Shown here one piece after another: positions 10,934-20,932 of a stretch of DNA of 64,000 nt. The DNA is from Anodontia alba (Eukaryota > Mollusca > Bivalvia > Lucinida > Lucinidae): assembly GCA_964016985.1 (NCBI GenBank), contig OZ024829.1:69318267-69382266 (forward strand), written 5' to 3'. Within the stretch, counting starts at the first letter, position 1; each line of letters begins with the position of its first letter. A program made the translations under genes and the position numbers. The notes beneath the pieces were generated by a model. It ran no database searches. It worked only from the letters and a program-made list of their open reading frames with translations, and was not told where the DNA came from.

Positions 10934-11602
10934 TCCCCGGAATCCGAAGTATGCCGAAGGGTTATATAGTTTTCGTCCGTTCCGTTAGTCCGTTCGTCTG
11001 TCCGTCCATCCGGATGTGATTCCATCCGTTAACCTTTTCTATAACCTAGTTTTACTTCGAAGTTTTTTTATCACTTATAACTCTTCAGCCACTGATTAAA
11101 AACTTTTCATATTTAGTATGTGGGTACCTGGGAGGGTTTTCTTCCATTCTACATGTATAAACTCCTGGGTCATGCCCCAGGGCGGGACTAGAGGTCAAAA
11201 TCCAGGACACCCCAATAAAGGAGTATCTTGCAGTTTGTTTATACAAACAATCTCTTATTATACCCATGACATACGAAGTATGCCGAAAGGGTATATAGTT
11301 TTCGTCCGTTCCGTTAGTCCATTCGTCTGTCCGTCCGTCTTTCCGTCTGTCCGGATGTGATTCCGTCCGTTAACCCTTTCTATAACCAAGTTTTACTTCG
11401 AAATTCTTTTATTACTTATAACTCTAAGCCACTGATCACAAACGTTTCATATTTGATATGGGGGTTCCTGGGAGGGTTCTCTTCCATTCTACATCTATGA
11501 ACCCCTGGGCCATGCCCCAGGGCGGTGCTAGAGGTGAAAATCTAGGACACCCCAATAAAGTAGTATATTGCAGTTTGTTTATACAAACAACCTCTTATTA
11601 AA
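10934..11602. repeat. Tandem duplication, two units of about 335 bp
   Basis: Each unit begins near CGAAGTATGCCGAA(A/G)GGG, continues with TTTTCGTCCGTTCCGTTAGTCC, a CATGCCCCAGGGCGG segment and CAGTTTGTTTATACAAACAA, starting about 10945 and 11276. The CGTCCGT-rich start resembles the 5' parts of the Helentron-like elements in this window, but ends are not defined. Confidence 0.7.
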
Positions 11603-12467
11603 GAAGGATGGGCATCAGACATGTTTATGACATCAGCATTCAGTGTAATAAGGTCAAGGTCATTGTGACCTTATTTTCATGCTTCAGTGATTTTACCTTA
11701 TATTTTGAAGCCTATTTCATGGATTAATGCCTGAATAAAGTAGTATGTTGCAGTTTGTGTATATAAACAATTTCTTAAAAAAAGGGTTGGCATCAGACAT
11801 GTTTATCAAATCAACATTCAGTGTAATAAGGTCAATGTTATTATGATCATATTTTCATACTCCAGCGATTTTGCCTTATACGAATCTTGAAGACTATTTC
11901 ATGGATTTATATGATACTTTGAATATTGGTTCTGTGTGACACCACGATTGACAGTATAACAAAATGTAGGTCATCTTGACTTGTATTTCATGGTCCAGTA
12001 ATTTTGCCTCATATCTTGATTTGAGATTATGAATAAGTATGATCCAACAGTTGACCTAAAAGTAAATGTAGGTTACTGTGACCTATATTTCATAGTCCAG
12101 TGATTTTATGTTACATCTTGAAAACAATTTGATGTATTACTACCATATTTTGGGATTATGTGACCTATATTTCATAGACATGATTTTGTCATATATCTCC
12201 AACTGTTTGATACCTAAATGTCATATAATGACACAGTGTGACCCAAACTTCCACCTCAAAGTAAATATAAATCAGATGCCTATATTTCATGGTCTAGTGA
12301 TTTTGTTTAATATCTTTTAGATTATGTAATGGATTAACATCATTGTTGGTATAATGCATCAGTGTGACCATCAGATTAACTTCCCAAGTACATGTAGGTC
12401 AGTGACCTATATTTTATGGGCCTACAAATTTGCTTCATGTCTTGAAGACTATTTACTCCAGGAAAGT
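11603..12467. repeat. Degenerate tandem array, unit roughly 100-130 bp
   Basis: Repeated motifs GTGACCTATATTTCAT, GTCCAGTGATTTTG and CATATCTTGAAGAC recur about seven times with decay toward the right. It may be the eroded core of the same element as 10934-11602. No coding frame. Confidence 0.6.
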
Positions 12468-12826
12468 TGTTTTCATTTACTCTGGCATACAGTAGAATTA
12501 GCCATGAGTACTCGTCTTTGTTTATTATAGTGATTAATTTGATTTTTATGTTTTCGCTTTGATGCATTGACTGAGTTGGGAGCCTTTATGCGAACCGAAT
12601 TTTTATGTGTTTCTGTATTAAGTAGCATCGGGACCCAGGGTGAAGTTAGCTAGCTGTAAAAGTGCTTTAAACCCCCCGGTGGTTTACTCTACTGACCGTT
12701 CTAAGGCTGTGGTCCCGGTGTTAGTCTTACTCTTTGTTGCTTTGTGCTTTATTCTACGAGGCGATTTGTTGTATATCTTTCCATGTGTCATTTTGTTCTT
12801 GTGTTTTTTTAGTCCTTTTAGTATTG
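12468..12826 (+). mobile_element. Penelope-like element, 3' UTR fragment (left half, split by LINE-I)
   Basis: From CATTTACTCTGGCATAC onward this matches the 3' region of the reverse transcriptase elements at 29176-30158 and 59967-61925 (GGACCCAGGGTGAAGTTAG, GGTCCCGGTGTTAGTC, CTACGAGGCGATTTG). It stops at the 14-bp sequence tccttttagtattg. The rest of the same UTR resumes on the other side of LINE-I at 19830. The fragment has no coding capacity. Confidence 0.8.
12813..12826. repeat. Target site duplication of LINE-I copy 1 (left)
   Basis: tccttttagtattg, repeated at 19830-19843. The uninterrupted site is seen in the Penelope-like copy at about 61747-61761, differing at one base. Confidence 0.85.
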
Positions 12827-14096
12827 GTCCCGTGCTGGTCCCGGGCTTAGAATAGGCCAGACGTACCCTCTGCGTGACGTACGAGCCGGCTAAAAGAGGC
12901 CGCCCGTGACCACCCGGGCCCTCGAAATAGGTGGCTGCCTTCCGCTTCTGTGGCAGTTGGGTAAAACCCCTAACATAACAGAGCAACCGTCCGTTCAACC
13001 GGTATAATTCCAGAATATAAAATTCATTTATTGAAATGTATCTTAAATTGGAAAAAACAAATTTCGCGAGATCTATCCTTTTAAACCTTTCCTATCTCAT
13101 GTTACTAACATGCTTCATTTGTTTGTGTATCATTCTGTGCCCGTGGGTCACACATGGGACGAAGATTATAACCTCATCTGTATTTAACATATGTGTTTGT
13201 CTTGTGTTTGTGTCATTTTTCCGAACTCTAGCATTCTCCACATTAAAAAATAAGATGCATTTAATATTGTTAGATAAAAAAACTAAACGTTTTTCAAGGT
13301 ATGAAAGCTACATATCATTTGAAAGCTACATATCATCTAACACAGCTTGTTTGTTTGACTCTACTAAAAATGAATCCAAAATGAATCCTCTTTCTTTAAT
13401 AAACTGTTTATTTTAAATATGGATCTCCTAATTTATATTAAAAATAACCTTTCAATTTCCCAGACGTTTTCGGCCTCCCTTGTCTGTAGGGAATAAAATC
13501 TACAGATCACTTTCCTTCTGTAGTGGATAGGGTGTAATCCCCTATTAAAACAGGAACCACCTGTTTGCCGTGGGTGGCGTCTCGTATGCTGGGAGAGGGG
13601 AACCTGATGATTGAGGAAAGCCCAGGGATCTCCAGCTTTTCAACACATCATTTTGGCCCTTATTTCAGATAGAAGAGCGGTCTGGGTTAGATCCGGCCTG
13701 GATCAATCGGCTCAGTCGTGCCAAGCTCTAGAAGCGCACAACTTGTTCTTAGCTTCTTTCTCTCTTTCATACGTATCTTTATGGTACCAAACCGGGCTTA
13801 TTTTTCTCATGTTCCTCTAACTTTAAGTGAGTTTCAATGGGCGGCGGCTGAAGGGTCAATTGGTGGGCTTGTATTGGGGCTTTGGCGGAAACCTCTGTGA
13901 GTGGAGGCTGTGGATAGGGGGATGAACTCAACTGTTCATAAATTTTTCTATGGAAATTTAGATGAATAGGTGGGAAATCATCTAAGCATGAGGCCGAGCT
14001 GAAGACTCTGATCTTGACACCGAGTATAATAGCAATGTAGCCTTGACGTTAGAAATAGGAGATCCATTTCTGTTAAACGTCCCCTTGTAGGGCTCC
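12827..14096 (+). promoter_or_regulatory. LINE-I 5' UTR
   Basis: The 1.27-kb leader starts GTCCCGTGCTGGTCCCGGGC, is GC-richer than its surroundings for the first 200 bp, and is conserved with 55717-56812. As in other non-LTR elements it should hold an internal promoter, but no specific element can be pointed out. Two upstream open frames (13036-13416 and 13611-13820) are weakly conserved in the second copy and are probably not coding. Confidence 0.6.
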
Positions 14097-15389
14097 ATGG
14101 AGGGTGGGGCGCATAGCTATCGAATCAAAAATTTCATCACCATGGCATCTCGAAAACGATTTCTGGCGTTCGACTCTTCGGAGGACGACACGCAACCGAC
14201 TACATTTACATTCAAAGCTAATGAGAACTTCGCTAAATTTTTAGTGATTTCGAGTAAAGAGGACAAACCTATTACTTCACTGTCACCTTTCATTATAGAA
14301 AAGCAAATAGAATCAATTATAGGCACTCCAAAAAATGTAAAAAAGTTAAAAAATGGAACTCTTTTGGTCGAAACTAACAGAAAATCTCAAACTGATAATC
14401 TCTTGAAAATTACAAAATTCTTTAACATTAATGTCTCTGTCACGGAACATAAAACTCTAAACTGTTGCAAAGGTATTATCCGTGACAGAATGCTAAAACA
14501 TGAAACTGAAGAAAATATCACAGAATATCTTAACACACAAGGAGTAACAGCTTGCAAACGTTTTAAAATTAAAAAAGATGGAAACTTCATAGAAACAAAT
14601 ACACTTTTACTAACTTTCAACACCACAACTTTACCGAAATCACTAAAAATCTTTTACCGAATTATACCGGTTGAAGTCTACATTCCAAATCCTCTGCGGT
14701 GTTTCAACTGTCAGAGGTTTGGACATCATGAAAACGGCTGTCCGGAAGCACCTGGATCAGTATGTGAAAAATGTGGTATGGGTGAATTTGATCACCCTAC
14801 AAATGCTTGTAAAAATGAAGCCAAGTGTGTGAACTGTCACAAAAACCATCAATCAAAATCAAATCAGTGTGAAATTTGGAAAAAAGAGAAAGAAATCATG
14901 AAAATTAAAGTTACACAAAAAATCACTTATTTGGAAGCCAAAAAGATTCAAGAAAATCAACCTGAAATCACCTTTGCAAAAGTTGTTCAATCCCTAAACA
15001 CTAAACCTGAAACCAAAGAAAGTTCTACCCAGTTTAACGAAAAAGATTCTGTCATCAAAGCAAATTCAAAAGTTATTACTCCTACTGTAAAACCTAAACC
15101 TAAACCCACATCTACTCATCAGTCTAGACCACCAACAAAATCTCAAAACAGTTCACAAACACAGCCGACTAAAACAAGTGAATCACAACAGAGATCCAGG
15201 TCCAGGACAGCTGACCAGAAAGAAAAAAATGGAAAAGAAAAAGATAAAGATAAAGCACCAAATCCATATAGTAAAGGGGCGTCGGCCGATCCGATCAAGT
15301 TGGTCAATCGGTTCGATTCCCTTGAGAACATGGAGTTAGAGACTGACTCCTCCATGTTCTTGCAGTCTCAGAGAAAACAAAAGGATTAA
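14097..15389 (+). CDS. LINE-I ORF1, gag-like nucleic-acid-binding protein
   Basis: The ORF encodes up to 430 residues. An ATG at 14142 in a strong context (accATGg) begins MASRKRF and may be the real start, giving 415 residues. The middle has three zinc knuckles from about residue 202: CFNCQRFGHHENGC (CX2CX4HX4C), CEKCGMGEFDHPTNAC (longer spacing) and CVNCHKNHQSKSNQC. The C-terminal third is rich in Lys, Ser, Gln and Pro. Such ORF1 proteins bind the element RNA and form the transposition particle in I and Jockey group elements. It ends in TAA and the frame stays open to the ORF2 start. Confidence 0.9.
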   Translation: MEGGAHSYRIKNFITMASRKRFLAFDSSEDDTQPTTFTFKANENFAKFLVISSKEDKPITSLSPFIIEKQIESIIGTPKNVKKLKNGTLLVETNRKSQTDNLLKITKFFNINVSVTEHKTLNCCKGIIRDRMLKHETEENITEYLNTQGVTACKRFKIKKDGNFIETNTLLLTFNTTTLPKSLKIFYRIIPVEVYIPNPLRCFNCQRFGHHENGCPEAPGSVCEKCGMGEFDHPTNACKNEAKCVNCHKNHQSKSNQCEIWKKEKEIMKIKVTQKITYLEAKKIQENQPEITFAKVVQSLNTKPETKESSTQFNEKDSVIKANSKVITPTVKPKPKPTSTHQSRPPTKSQNSSQTQPTKTSESQQRSRSRTADQKEKNGKEKDKDKAPNPYSKGASADPIKLVNRFDSLENMELETDSSMFLQSQRKQKD

Positions 15390-15422
15390 GTTCCTTATTT
15401 TCAAATCATCTCTCCATTCATC

Positions 15423-18400
15423 ATGGATAAAAAATCAATTATTCAGTGGAACTGTCGAGGACTAAAAGCAAATTATAACGAAATTTTAATTTTAACAACA
15501 CTACTTTCTCCGACTGTCTTTTGTCTCCAGGAAACCTTTTTAAAGAATACAGATAATATTAATTTTAAAAATTATAGTTTATATAATCATATCGCAACTG
15601 AAAATCAGAAAGCCTCAGGAGGCTCATCTATCCTTGTAAAATCAAATGTTCCTCATAGACAGATAGATATAAATAGTAATTTACAAGCTGTTGCTGTAAA
15701 TGTCACTCTGTCTAAATCCATAACAATTTGTTCTCTATATCTCCCTCCACACTGTAAATTTTCTAAACACGATTTAGAAAATCTTATAAACCAGTTACCT
15801 CGTCCTTATTTATTATTAGGTGACTTTAATAGTCACAGCAAACTATGGGGTTGTCTGGATACAAATGACAAAGGAGAAATAATAGAAAATTTTATTGCAG
15901 AAAATGATCTATGTTTATTTAACGATAAACAACCAACTTATCTTCATTCTCCTACAAGAAATTATTTTGCTTTAGATTTGTCTATATGCTCTCCAAATAT
16001 TTACTTAGATTTTGATTGGTCAGTTTTAGATGACCTTCATGGGAGCGATCATTTTCCAATTAAAATTGAAGAAATTGAATCGACAAATGAAGACCATCAT
16101 TCCCGATGGAATTTGAATAAAGCAAACTGGGAGAATTTTATAGAGCTATGTAATGAAAAATTAAATCCTGAAATGTTTAAAACAGCAGATGATATACAAG
16201 CTTTTACTGATACATTAATTCATGTAGCCGAAAAATGTATTCCAAAGTCCTCGACACGTTCAAAAAGAAATAGACCTTGGTTTAATAAAGATGTTAAAAA
16301 TTCAATAAATAAAAGAAAATCTGCCTTACGAAAGTTCAATAGGCAGCCAACAAAAGAAAATCTAATCCATGCCAAACAAATGCGAGCTAAAGCTCGCAAG
16401 ACAATAAAAACGGCTAAAAGAACATCTTGGCAGCAATACGTCTCGAAACTTAATTCTAGAACTCCAGCAAAGAAAATATGGGACATGATTCGAAAAATTA
16501 CTGGCAAAAATAAAAATAACAAGCATGTCCATATTAAATCAAATGGAAATATATGCTCAACGACTAAAGATATTTCCAATGCACTAGGAGAGAATTTTCA
16601 GAAAAACTCTTCTAGTGCAAATTATTCTGAAACCTTTCAAAACATAAAACAGGAACAAGAGAAAGAGCATCTAAATTTTACATCACTAAATCATGAAAAA
16701 TATAATGTACCATTCACAGCTTCAGAATTATCAGATGCTCTTAATAAATCTCACGACACAGCTGCTGGTCCTGATGACATCCATTATCAAATTCTTAAAC
16801 ATTTACCTGATAACGCTTTAAAAACTTTATTAAATATTTTAAATGATATTTGGATCACTGGAAAATTTCCAAAAGACTGGAGTAAAGCAACGATTATACC
16901 TATACCAAAACCAAATAAAGATCATACTGAAGCTACTAACTATAGACCTATTGCTTTGACAAGTTGTTTATGTAAAACAATGGAGAGAATGATTAATGAT
17001 AGGCTGGTTTGGTTCTTGGAATCAAACCAGCTTATAACAAAATATCAAGCTGGATTCAGAAAAAATAACTGTACAAACGATCATTTGATTCGTTTGGAAT
17101 CCTTTATTCGTGATGCCTTTATTAAAAAAGAACATGTCGTAGCTGTATTTTTTGATCTTGAAAAAGCTTACGATACTACATGGAAACATGGCATCATGAA
17201 AGATTTACATAAATTAGGCCTTAAAGGCCGATTACCACTTTTTATTCAAAATTTTTTATCGGATCGAACATTTAATGTTCGAATAGGTAATACGTTATCG
17301 GACATATTTAAACAAGAACAAGGTGTACCACAGGGAAGCATCTTATCACCTACCTTGTTTGGCATTAAAATTAACGATATTGTTAAATGTGTGAAAGACC
17401 TTGATTGTTCACTTTTTGTTGACGATTTTGGAATATTTATTAGATCGAAAAATATGGAAACCATTGAATTCAAACTACAACGATGTTTAAATAATATAGA
17501 AGATTGGGCAACAGAAAATGGTTTCAAATTTTCAAAAACAAAAACTCAATGCGTTCATTTTTGTCAGATACGTCAGCTACATTTAGATCCTCATCTCACC
17601 ATATACGGTAGTCCCATTCCAGTCGTCAGTGAAGCAAAATTTCTGGGTCTTTTGTTCGATAACAAATTATCTTTTATACCACACATCAAAGCTTTAAAAG
17701 CTAAATGTTTAAAAGCTCTTGATATTCTTAAAGTTCTCTCCAGTTCCGACTGGGGAGGAGATCGTACTGTTCTTTTAAATCTTTATAGATCTTTAATTAG
17801 ATCTAAATTGGATTATGGATCCATAGTTTATGGATCCGCAAGAAAATCTTATTTGAAATCTTTGGATACTATTCATCACCAAGGTTTACGTCTGGCTCTA
17901 GGGGCTTTTCGTACTTCCCCCGTCGAAAGTTTATACGCTGAATCAAATGAACCATCATTGTATATAAGAAGAGAGAAATTGTCTCTTCAATATGTTACTA
18001 AATTAGCCGCCAATCCACGTAATTCAGCCTATGATTGTGTTTTTAATCCTAAATATGAAAGATTTTACAACAACAAACCAACGGCTATTAAACCCCTTGG
18101 CCTGAGAATACAACCGTTACTTGAAGAGGCCAATATCAATATTAAAAATGTTCAGCATTTTTCTTTTCCATCAAAAGAGCCATGGACGTTAAACCCTCCA
18201 AAGATTATTTTAGACCTTCATAAAAATAAAAAAACAGAAGTCGAGTCGCATATTTTTAAAAATGAATTTTTAGAAATCAAATCAAATTATAAACATTACC
18301 TGTCAATTTATACAGATGGTTCGAAACAAGATGAGAAAGTTGCTTGTTCTGTTATTAGTCCAAATTTTACTGACAGTATCAGATTACCTGATAATAGCTC

Positions 18401-19094
18401 CATTTTTACCGCCGAAGCCAAGGCAATTGATATTGCACTTTACCATATCAGAGATCAGTCTGAAAAACAGTTTATCATTTATTCAGATTCTCTTTCTGTA
18501 TTAAAATCTCTTAAAGATTTACACCATAGAAACCCATTAATTCAGCAAATTCTTAAAAAATATTATTATCTTTCCGCTTCAAAAGAAATTGTATTTTGTT
18601 GGCTTCCCAGCCACGTTAATATTCGTGGAAATGAATTAGCAGATTCAGAAGCCAAATCTGCATTATCCTTAGTAATAACCAATTTCAAAATTCCTCACTC
18701 CGACTTTAAATCAAACGTCTGTCAGTACATCAACAACAAATGTCAGTCTGTTTGGGAAACACAAACTTATAATAAATTAAATGAAATCAAACCAAATTTT
18801 AACAGCAAATGCACATTCTCTAATCTCAGCAGAAAAGAACACACAAAAATCACGAGATGTAGACTTGGACACACTAGAATTACTCATTCTTATATTTTAA
18901 ACAATGAACAAGCTCCATTCTGCATTCCTTGTAATGAACCTTTCACAGTCAAACATTTTCTTATCACTTGTGCTGAATTTAATCACATTCGCACAAAGTA
19001 TTTTAATATAAAAACTATAAAGGAACTTTTTGATATGCCAACTCAGAAAATACTCGACTTTCTTAAAGAGATCGGACTTTTTAATAAAATATGA
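15423..19094 (+). CDS. LINE-I ORF2, endonuclease / reverse transcriptase / RNase H
   Basis: The 1223-residue protein nicks target DNA and copies the element RNA. An AP-type endonuclease fills about residues 1-230 (IIQWNCRG, QETF, GDFNSH at 133, SDHFPI near 208). The reverse transcriptase lies at about 430-730 with YRPIAL, FFDLEKAYD, GVPQGSILSP and the catalytic FVDD at 665-668, where many families have YADD. RNase H follows with D965 (YTDGS), E998, D1022 and D1074 (GNELAD), so its catalytic set is complete. A C-terminal CX2CX8HX4C-like cluster (CIPCNEPFTVKHFLITC) is typical of this group. No frame break is seen, and the gene looks functional. Confidence 0.95.
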   Translation: MDKKSIIQWNCRGLKANYNEILILTTLLSPTVFCLQETFLKNTDNINFKNYSLYNHIATENQKASGGSSILVKSNVPHRQIDINSNLQAVAVNVTLSKSITICSLYLPPHCKFSKHDLENLINQLPRPYLLLGDFNSHSKLWGCLDTNDKGEIIENFIAENDLCLFNDKQPTYLHSPTRNYFALDLSICSPNIYLDFDWSVLDDLHGSDHFPIKIEEIESTNEDHHSRWNLNKANWENFIELCNEKLNPEMFKTADDIQAFTDTLIHVAEKCIPKSSTRSKRNRPWFNKDVKNSINKRKSALRKFNRQPTKENLIHAKQMRAKARKTIKTAKRTSWQQYVSKLNSRTPAKKIWDMIRKITGKNKNNKHVHIKSNGNICSTTKDISNALGENFQKNSSSANYSETFQNIKQEQEKEHLNFTSLNHEKYNVPFTASELSDALNKSHDTAAGPDDIHYQILKHLPDNALKTLLNILNDIWITGKFPKDWSKATIIPIPKPNKDHTEATNYRPIALTSCLCKTMERMINDRLVWFLESNQLITKYQAGFRKNNCTNDHLIRLESFIRDAFIKKEHVVAVFFDLEKAYDTTWKHGIMKDLHKLGLKGRLPLFIQNFLSDRTFNVRIGNTLSDIFKQEQGVPQGSILSPTLFGIKINDIVKCVKDLDCSLFVDDFGIFIRSKNMETIEFKLQRCLNNIEDWATENGFKFSKTKTQCVHFCQIRQLHLDPHLTIYGSPIPVVSEAKFLGLLFDNKLSFIPHIKALKAKCLKALDILKVLSSSDWGGDRTVLLNLYRSLIRSKLDYGSIVYGSARKSYLKSLDTIHHQGLRLALGAFRTSPVESLYAESNEPSLYIRREKLSLQYVTKLAANPRNSAYDCVFNPKYERFYNNKPTAIKPLGLRIQPLLEEANINIKNVQHFSFPSKEPWTLNPPKIILDLHKNKKTEVESHIFKNEFLEIKSNYKHYLSIYTDGSKQDEKVACSVISPNFTDSIRLPDNSSIFTAEAKAIDIALYHIRDQSEKQFIIYSDSLSVLKSLKDLHHRNPLIQQILKKYYYLSASKEIVFCWLPSHVNIRGNELADSEAKSALSLVITNFKIPHSDFKSNVCQYINNKCQSVWETQTYNKLNEIKPNFNSKCTFSNLSRKEHTKITRCRLGHTRITHSYILNNEQAPFCIPCNEPFTVKHFLITCAEFNHIRTKYFNIKTIKELFDMPTQKILDFLKEIGLFNKI

Positions 19095-19829
19095 TCAGTA
19101 TTTTTAATAGCTTAAAATCATTGATACTTTTATCTCTTTAAAATAAACACATCAATCCTAGATATTTTTAAATTTCTCATTAAATAAAATCATCATATAA
19201 CATAAAACTTATTAGACGCTATATGCCCTTTTAGGGTTGAGCGTCTATAAACAAAATATCCATCCATCCATCGGACTTTTTAATAAAATATGATCAGTAT
19301 TTTTAATAACTTAAAATCATTGATACTTTATCTCTTTAAAATATATCTCTTTAAAATAAACACATCAATCCTAGATATTTTTAAATTTCTCATTAAATAA
19401 AATCATCATATAACATAAAACTTATTAGACGCTATATGCCCTTTTAGGGTTGAGCGTCTATAAACAAAATATCCATCCATTCTGCATTCCTTGTAATGAA
19501 CCTTTCACAGTCACACTTTTTGTCACTTGTGCTGAATTTAATCACATTCGCACAAAGTATTTTAATATAAAAACTATAAAGGAACTTTTTGATATGCCAA
19601 CTCGGAAAATACTCGACTTTCTTAAAGAGATCGGACTTTTTAATAAAATATGATCAGTATTTTTTAATCACTTAAAATCATACTTTATCTTTTTAAAATG
19701 AACACATCAATCCTAGATATTTTAAAATTTCTCATTAAATAAAATCATCATATAACATAAAATTTATTAGACGCTATATGCCCTTTTAGGGTTGAGCGTC
19801 TATAAACAAAATATCCATCCATCCATCCA
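19095..19829 (+). repeat. LINE-I 3' end in three tandem copies
   Basis: The first 3' UTR ends in (ATCC)n at about 19272. A second 5'-truncated 3' end follows (19273-19480), then a third that restarts inside ORF2 (19481-19829, beginning TCTGCATTCCTTG). Each ends TTTTAGGGTTGAGCGTCTAT, AAACAAAATATCC and (ATCC)n. All three lie within one target duplication. The joints share ATC and CCAT with the tail. Confidence 0.9.
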
Positions 19830-20008
19830 TCCTTTTAGTATTGCGATTACCTCGCTTGGGGAAGAGAGAGCTAATCTTAGTGCTTTTCGTACGTTTGTTC
19901 GATTTGTGCTTGTTTGGATTTGTCGGTTTCCTCTTCCTCTTGGGGTCTGGGAAGGGCTGCGGTTTGTGATTGTGGCACTCCCTGGACTTTTCTCTTACCT
20001 TTTTTTTG
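19830..20008 (+). mobile_element. Penelope-like element, 3' UTR fragment (right half)
   Basis: Resumes the UTR interrupted at 12826: GCGATTACCTCGCTTGGGG, GTTTGTTCGATTTGTGC and the terminal CTTTTCTCTTACC plus T-run. This end is shared with the copies ending near 30158 and 61925. The first 14 bp are the right-hand target duplication of LINE-I. Confidence 0.8.
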
Positions 20009-20228
20009 TACTTGGGATGATAGATCAGTGTCACTCAGAGACTGACATTGTAAACTATATCTTGCCTTATATCATTGTCATTAACTTTATAATATTTTAT
20101 AATTAAGAAATGGCGCCGGCCGGGGGTATTCGTGACCCTCTGGGCACTTGCTCTAGTGCATCATTCTATGTATCATTACCGTATGATGTACTTCTGAGGT
20201 ACTATATGATATTGGATTTGACGTGATA

Positions 20229-20298
20229 TCCACCAGACACCAATATTGACCGAGCCGATAGCCGAGGTCAATATTGGTATTCAATGGTGGATATCAAC
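20229..20298. repeat. Long hairpin
   Basis: GATATCCACCA and ACCAATATTGACC pair with GGTCAATATTGGT and TGGTGGATATC around the centre GAGCCGATAGCCGAG. It lies upstream of exon C in the intron. It may be a MITE remnant; no target duplication is seen. Confidence 0.65.
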
Positions 20299-20729
20299 GT
20301 CATAACCAATACCTCAATAGTCAATAATTGTTTTATAATATAGTTTGTCTTTTCTCTTGATAACTGTGGCAATAATAGTCAACACGAGACCCCATTAATA
20401 TAAAAGGGCGTAGACGTCGGCGACACTACTGATGACGTCACTAAAATTTGATATGCACTAGAAGGCGCGCGCAAGCCGGTGAACATCAGATATATTCACT
20501 GGGCTGAAATCAGCTCTCAGTCAGTGAAAGACAGTCTGTTTTTAAATTATATAACAGAAAGTGATTAACAACCTGGACGATAAATGAACTACCTCTGGTA
20601 AGCTTAAGTACCTTTTGTCATTGACTATAAACGCAATTCTATTATTTGATAGTCAGCAGTGATGTTTCAAGATACTACTGCACTTTTATTTATTTAATAC
20701 ATGTAATTAATAATAAATATTACTTTCAG

Positions 20730-20932
20730 ACGTTGAAGAGTTTGCCCGACGGTTTTACGAAAGCTTGAACAAGGAGCTCCCTGAGCTAGTTAAACTTGGG
20801 GTTGCAAACATGAATGCTGCTATTAGAGACATGGTTCATGATACAATATCCTTTGCCAACATTAACTGTCCCAACACTAAGGAAGTCAACATGAGACATA
20901 TTAACGCTATTTGGGACATGACTAATGGGTAA
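20730..20932 (+). CDS. Exon of an unrecognised host gene (exon C, possibly terminal)
   Basis: Acceptor tactttcag ends at 20729. The exon starts in phase 1 and joins exon B in frame. It encodes EEFARRFYESLNKELPELV and onward, about 66 residues with amphipathic helices and two Cys. The frame meets TAA at 20930-20932 (ending DMTNG). Either this is the last coding exon, or splicing occurs at GG/gtaact (20928/20929), which overlaps the stop. An AATAAA at about 21113 could be a polyadenylation signal. The unusual overlap of donor and stop would allow two C-termini. Confidence 0.6.

Larger units (their letters stand above)
12827..19829 (+). mobile_element. Full-length I/Nimb-like non-LTR retrotransposon (LINE-I copy 1)
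   Basis: This 7.0-kb element has a 1.27-kb 5' UTR, two open ORFs, and a 3' region ending in GCGTCTATAAACAAAATATCC plus (ATCC)n. A 14-bp target duplication flanks it, so it is a complete insertion into a Penelope-like 3' UTR, itself in the intron between exons B and C of the host gene. ORF order, endonuclease, reverse transcriptase and RNase H place it in the I superfamily; the Nimb-like label is by resemblance only. Unusually, the 3' end is present three times in tandem. Intact ORFs and duplications suggest recent activity. Further copies lie at 51180, 55717, 59246 and 62677. Confidence 0.9.

Noticed and set aside
13600..13635. Hammerhead ribozyme, because CTGATGA is followed by GAAA
   Set aside because: No stem II can form in the six bases between them and no cleavage-site stem is seen.
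16220..16579. Minus-strand open frames inside LINE-I ORF2 (also 17246-17527, 51871-52389 and 53056-53358)
   Set aside because: They are shadows of the conserved reverse transcriptase frame on the other strand.
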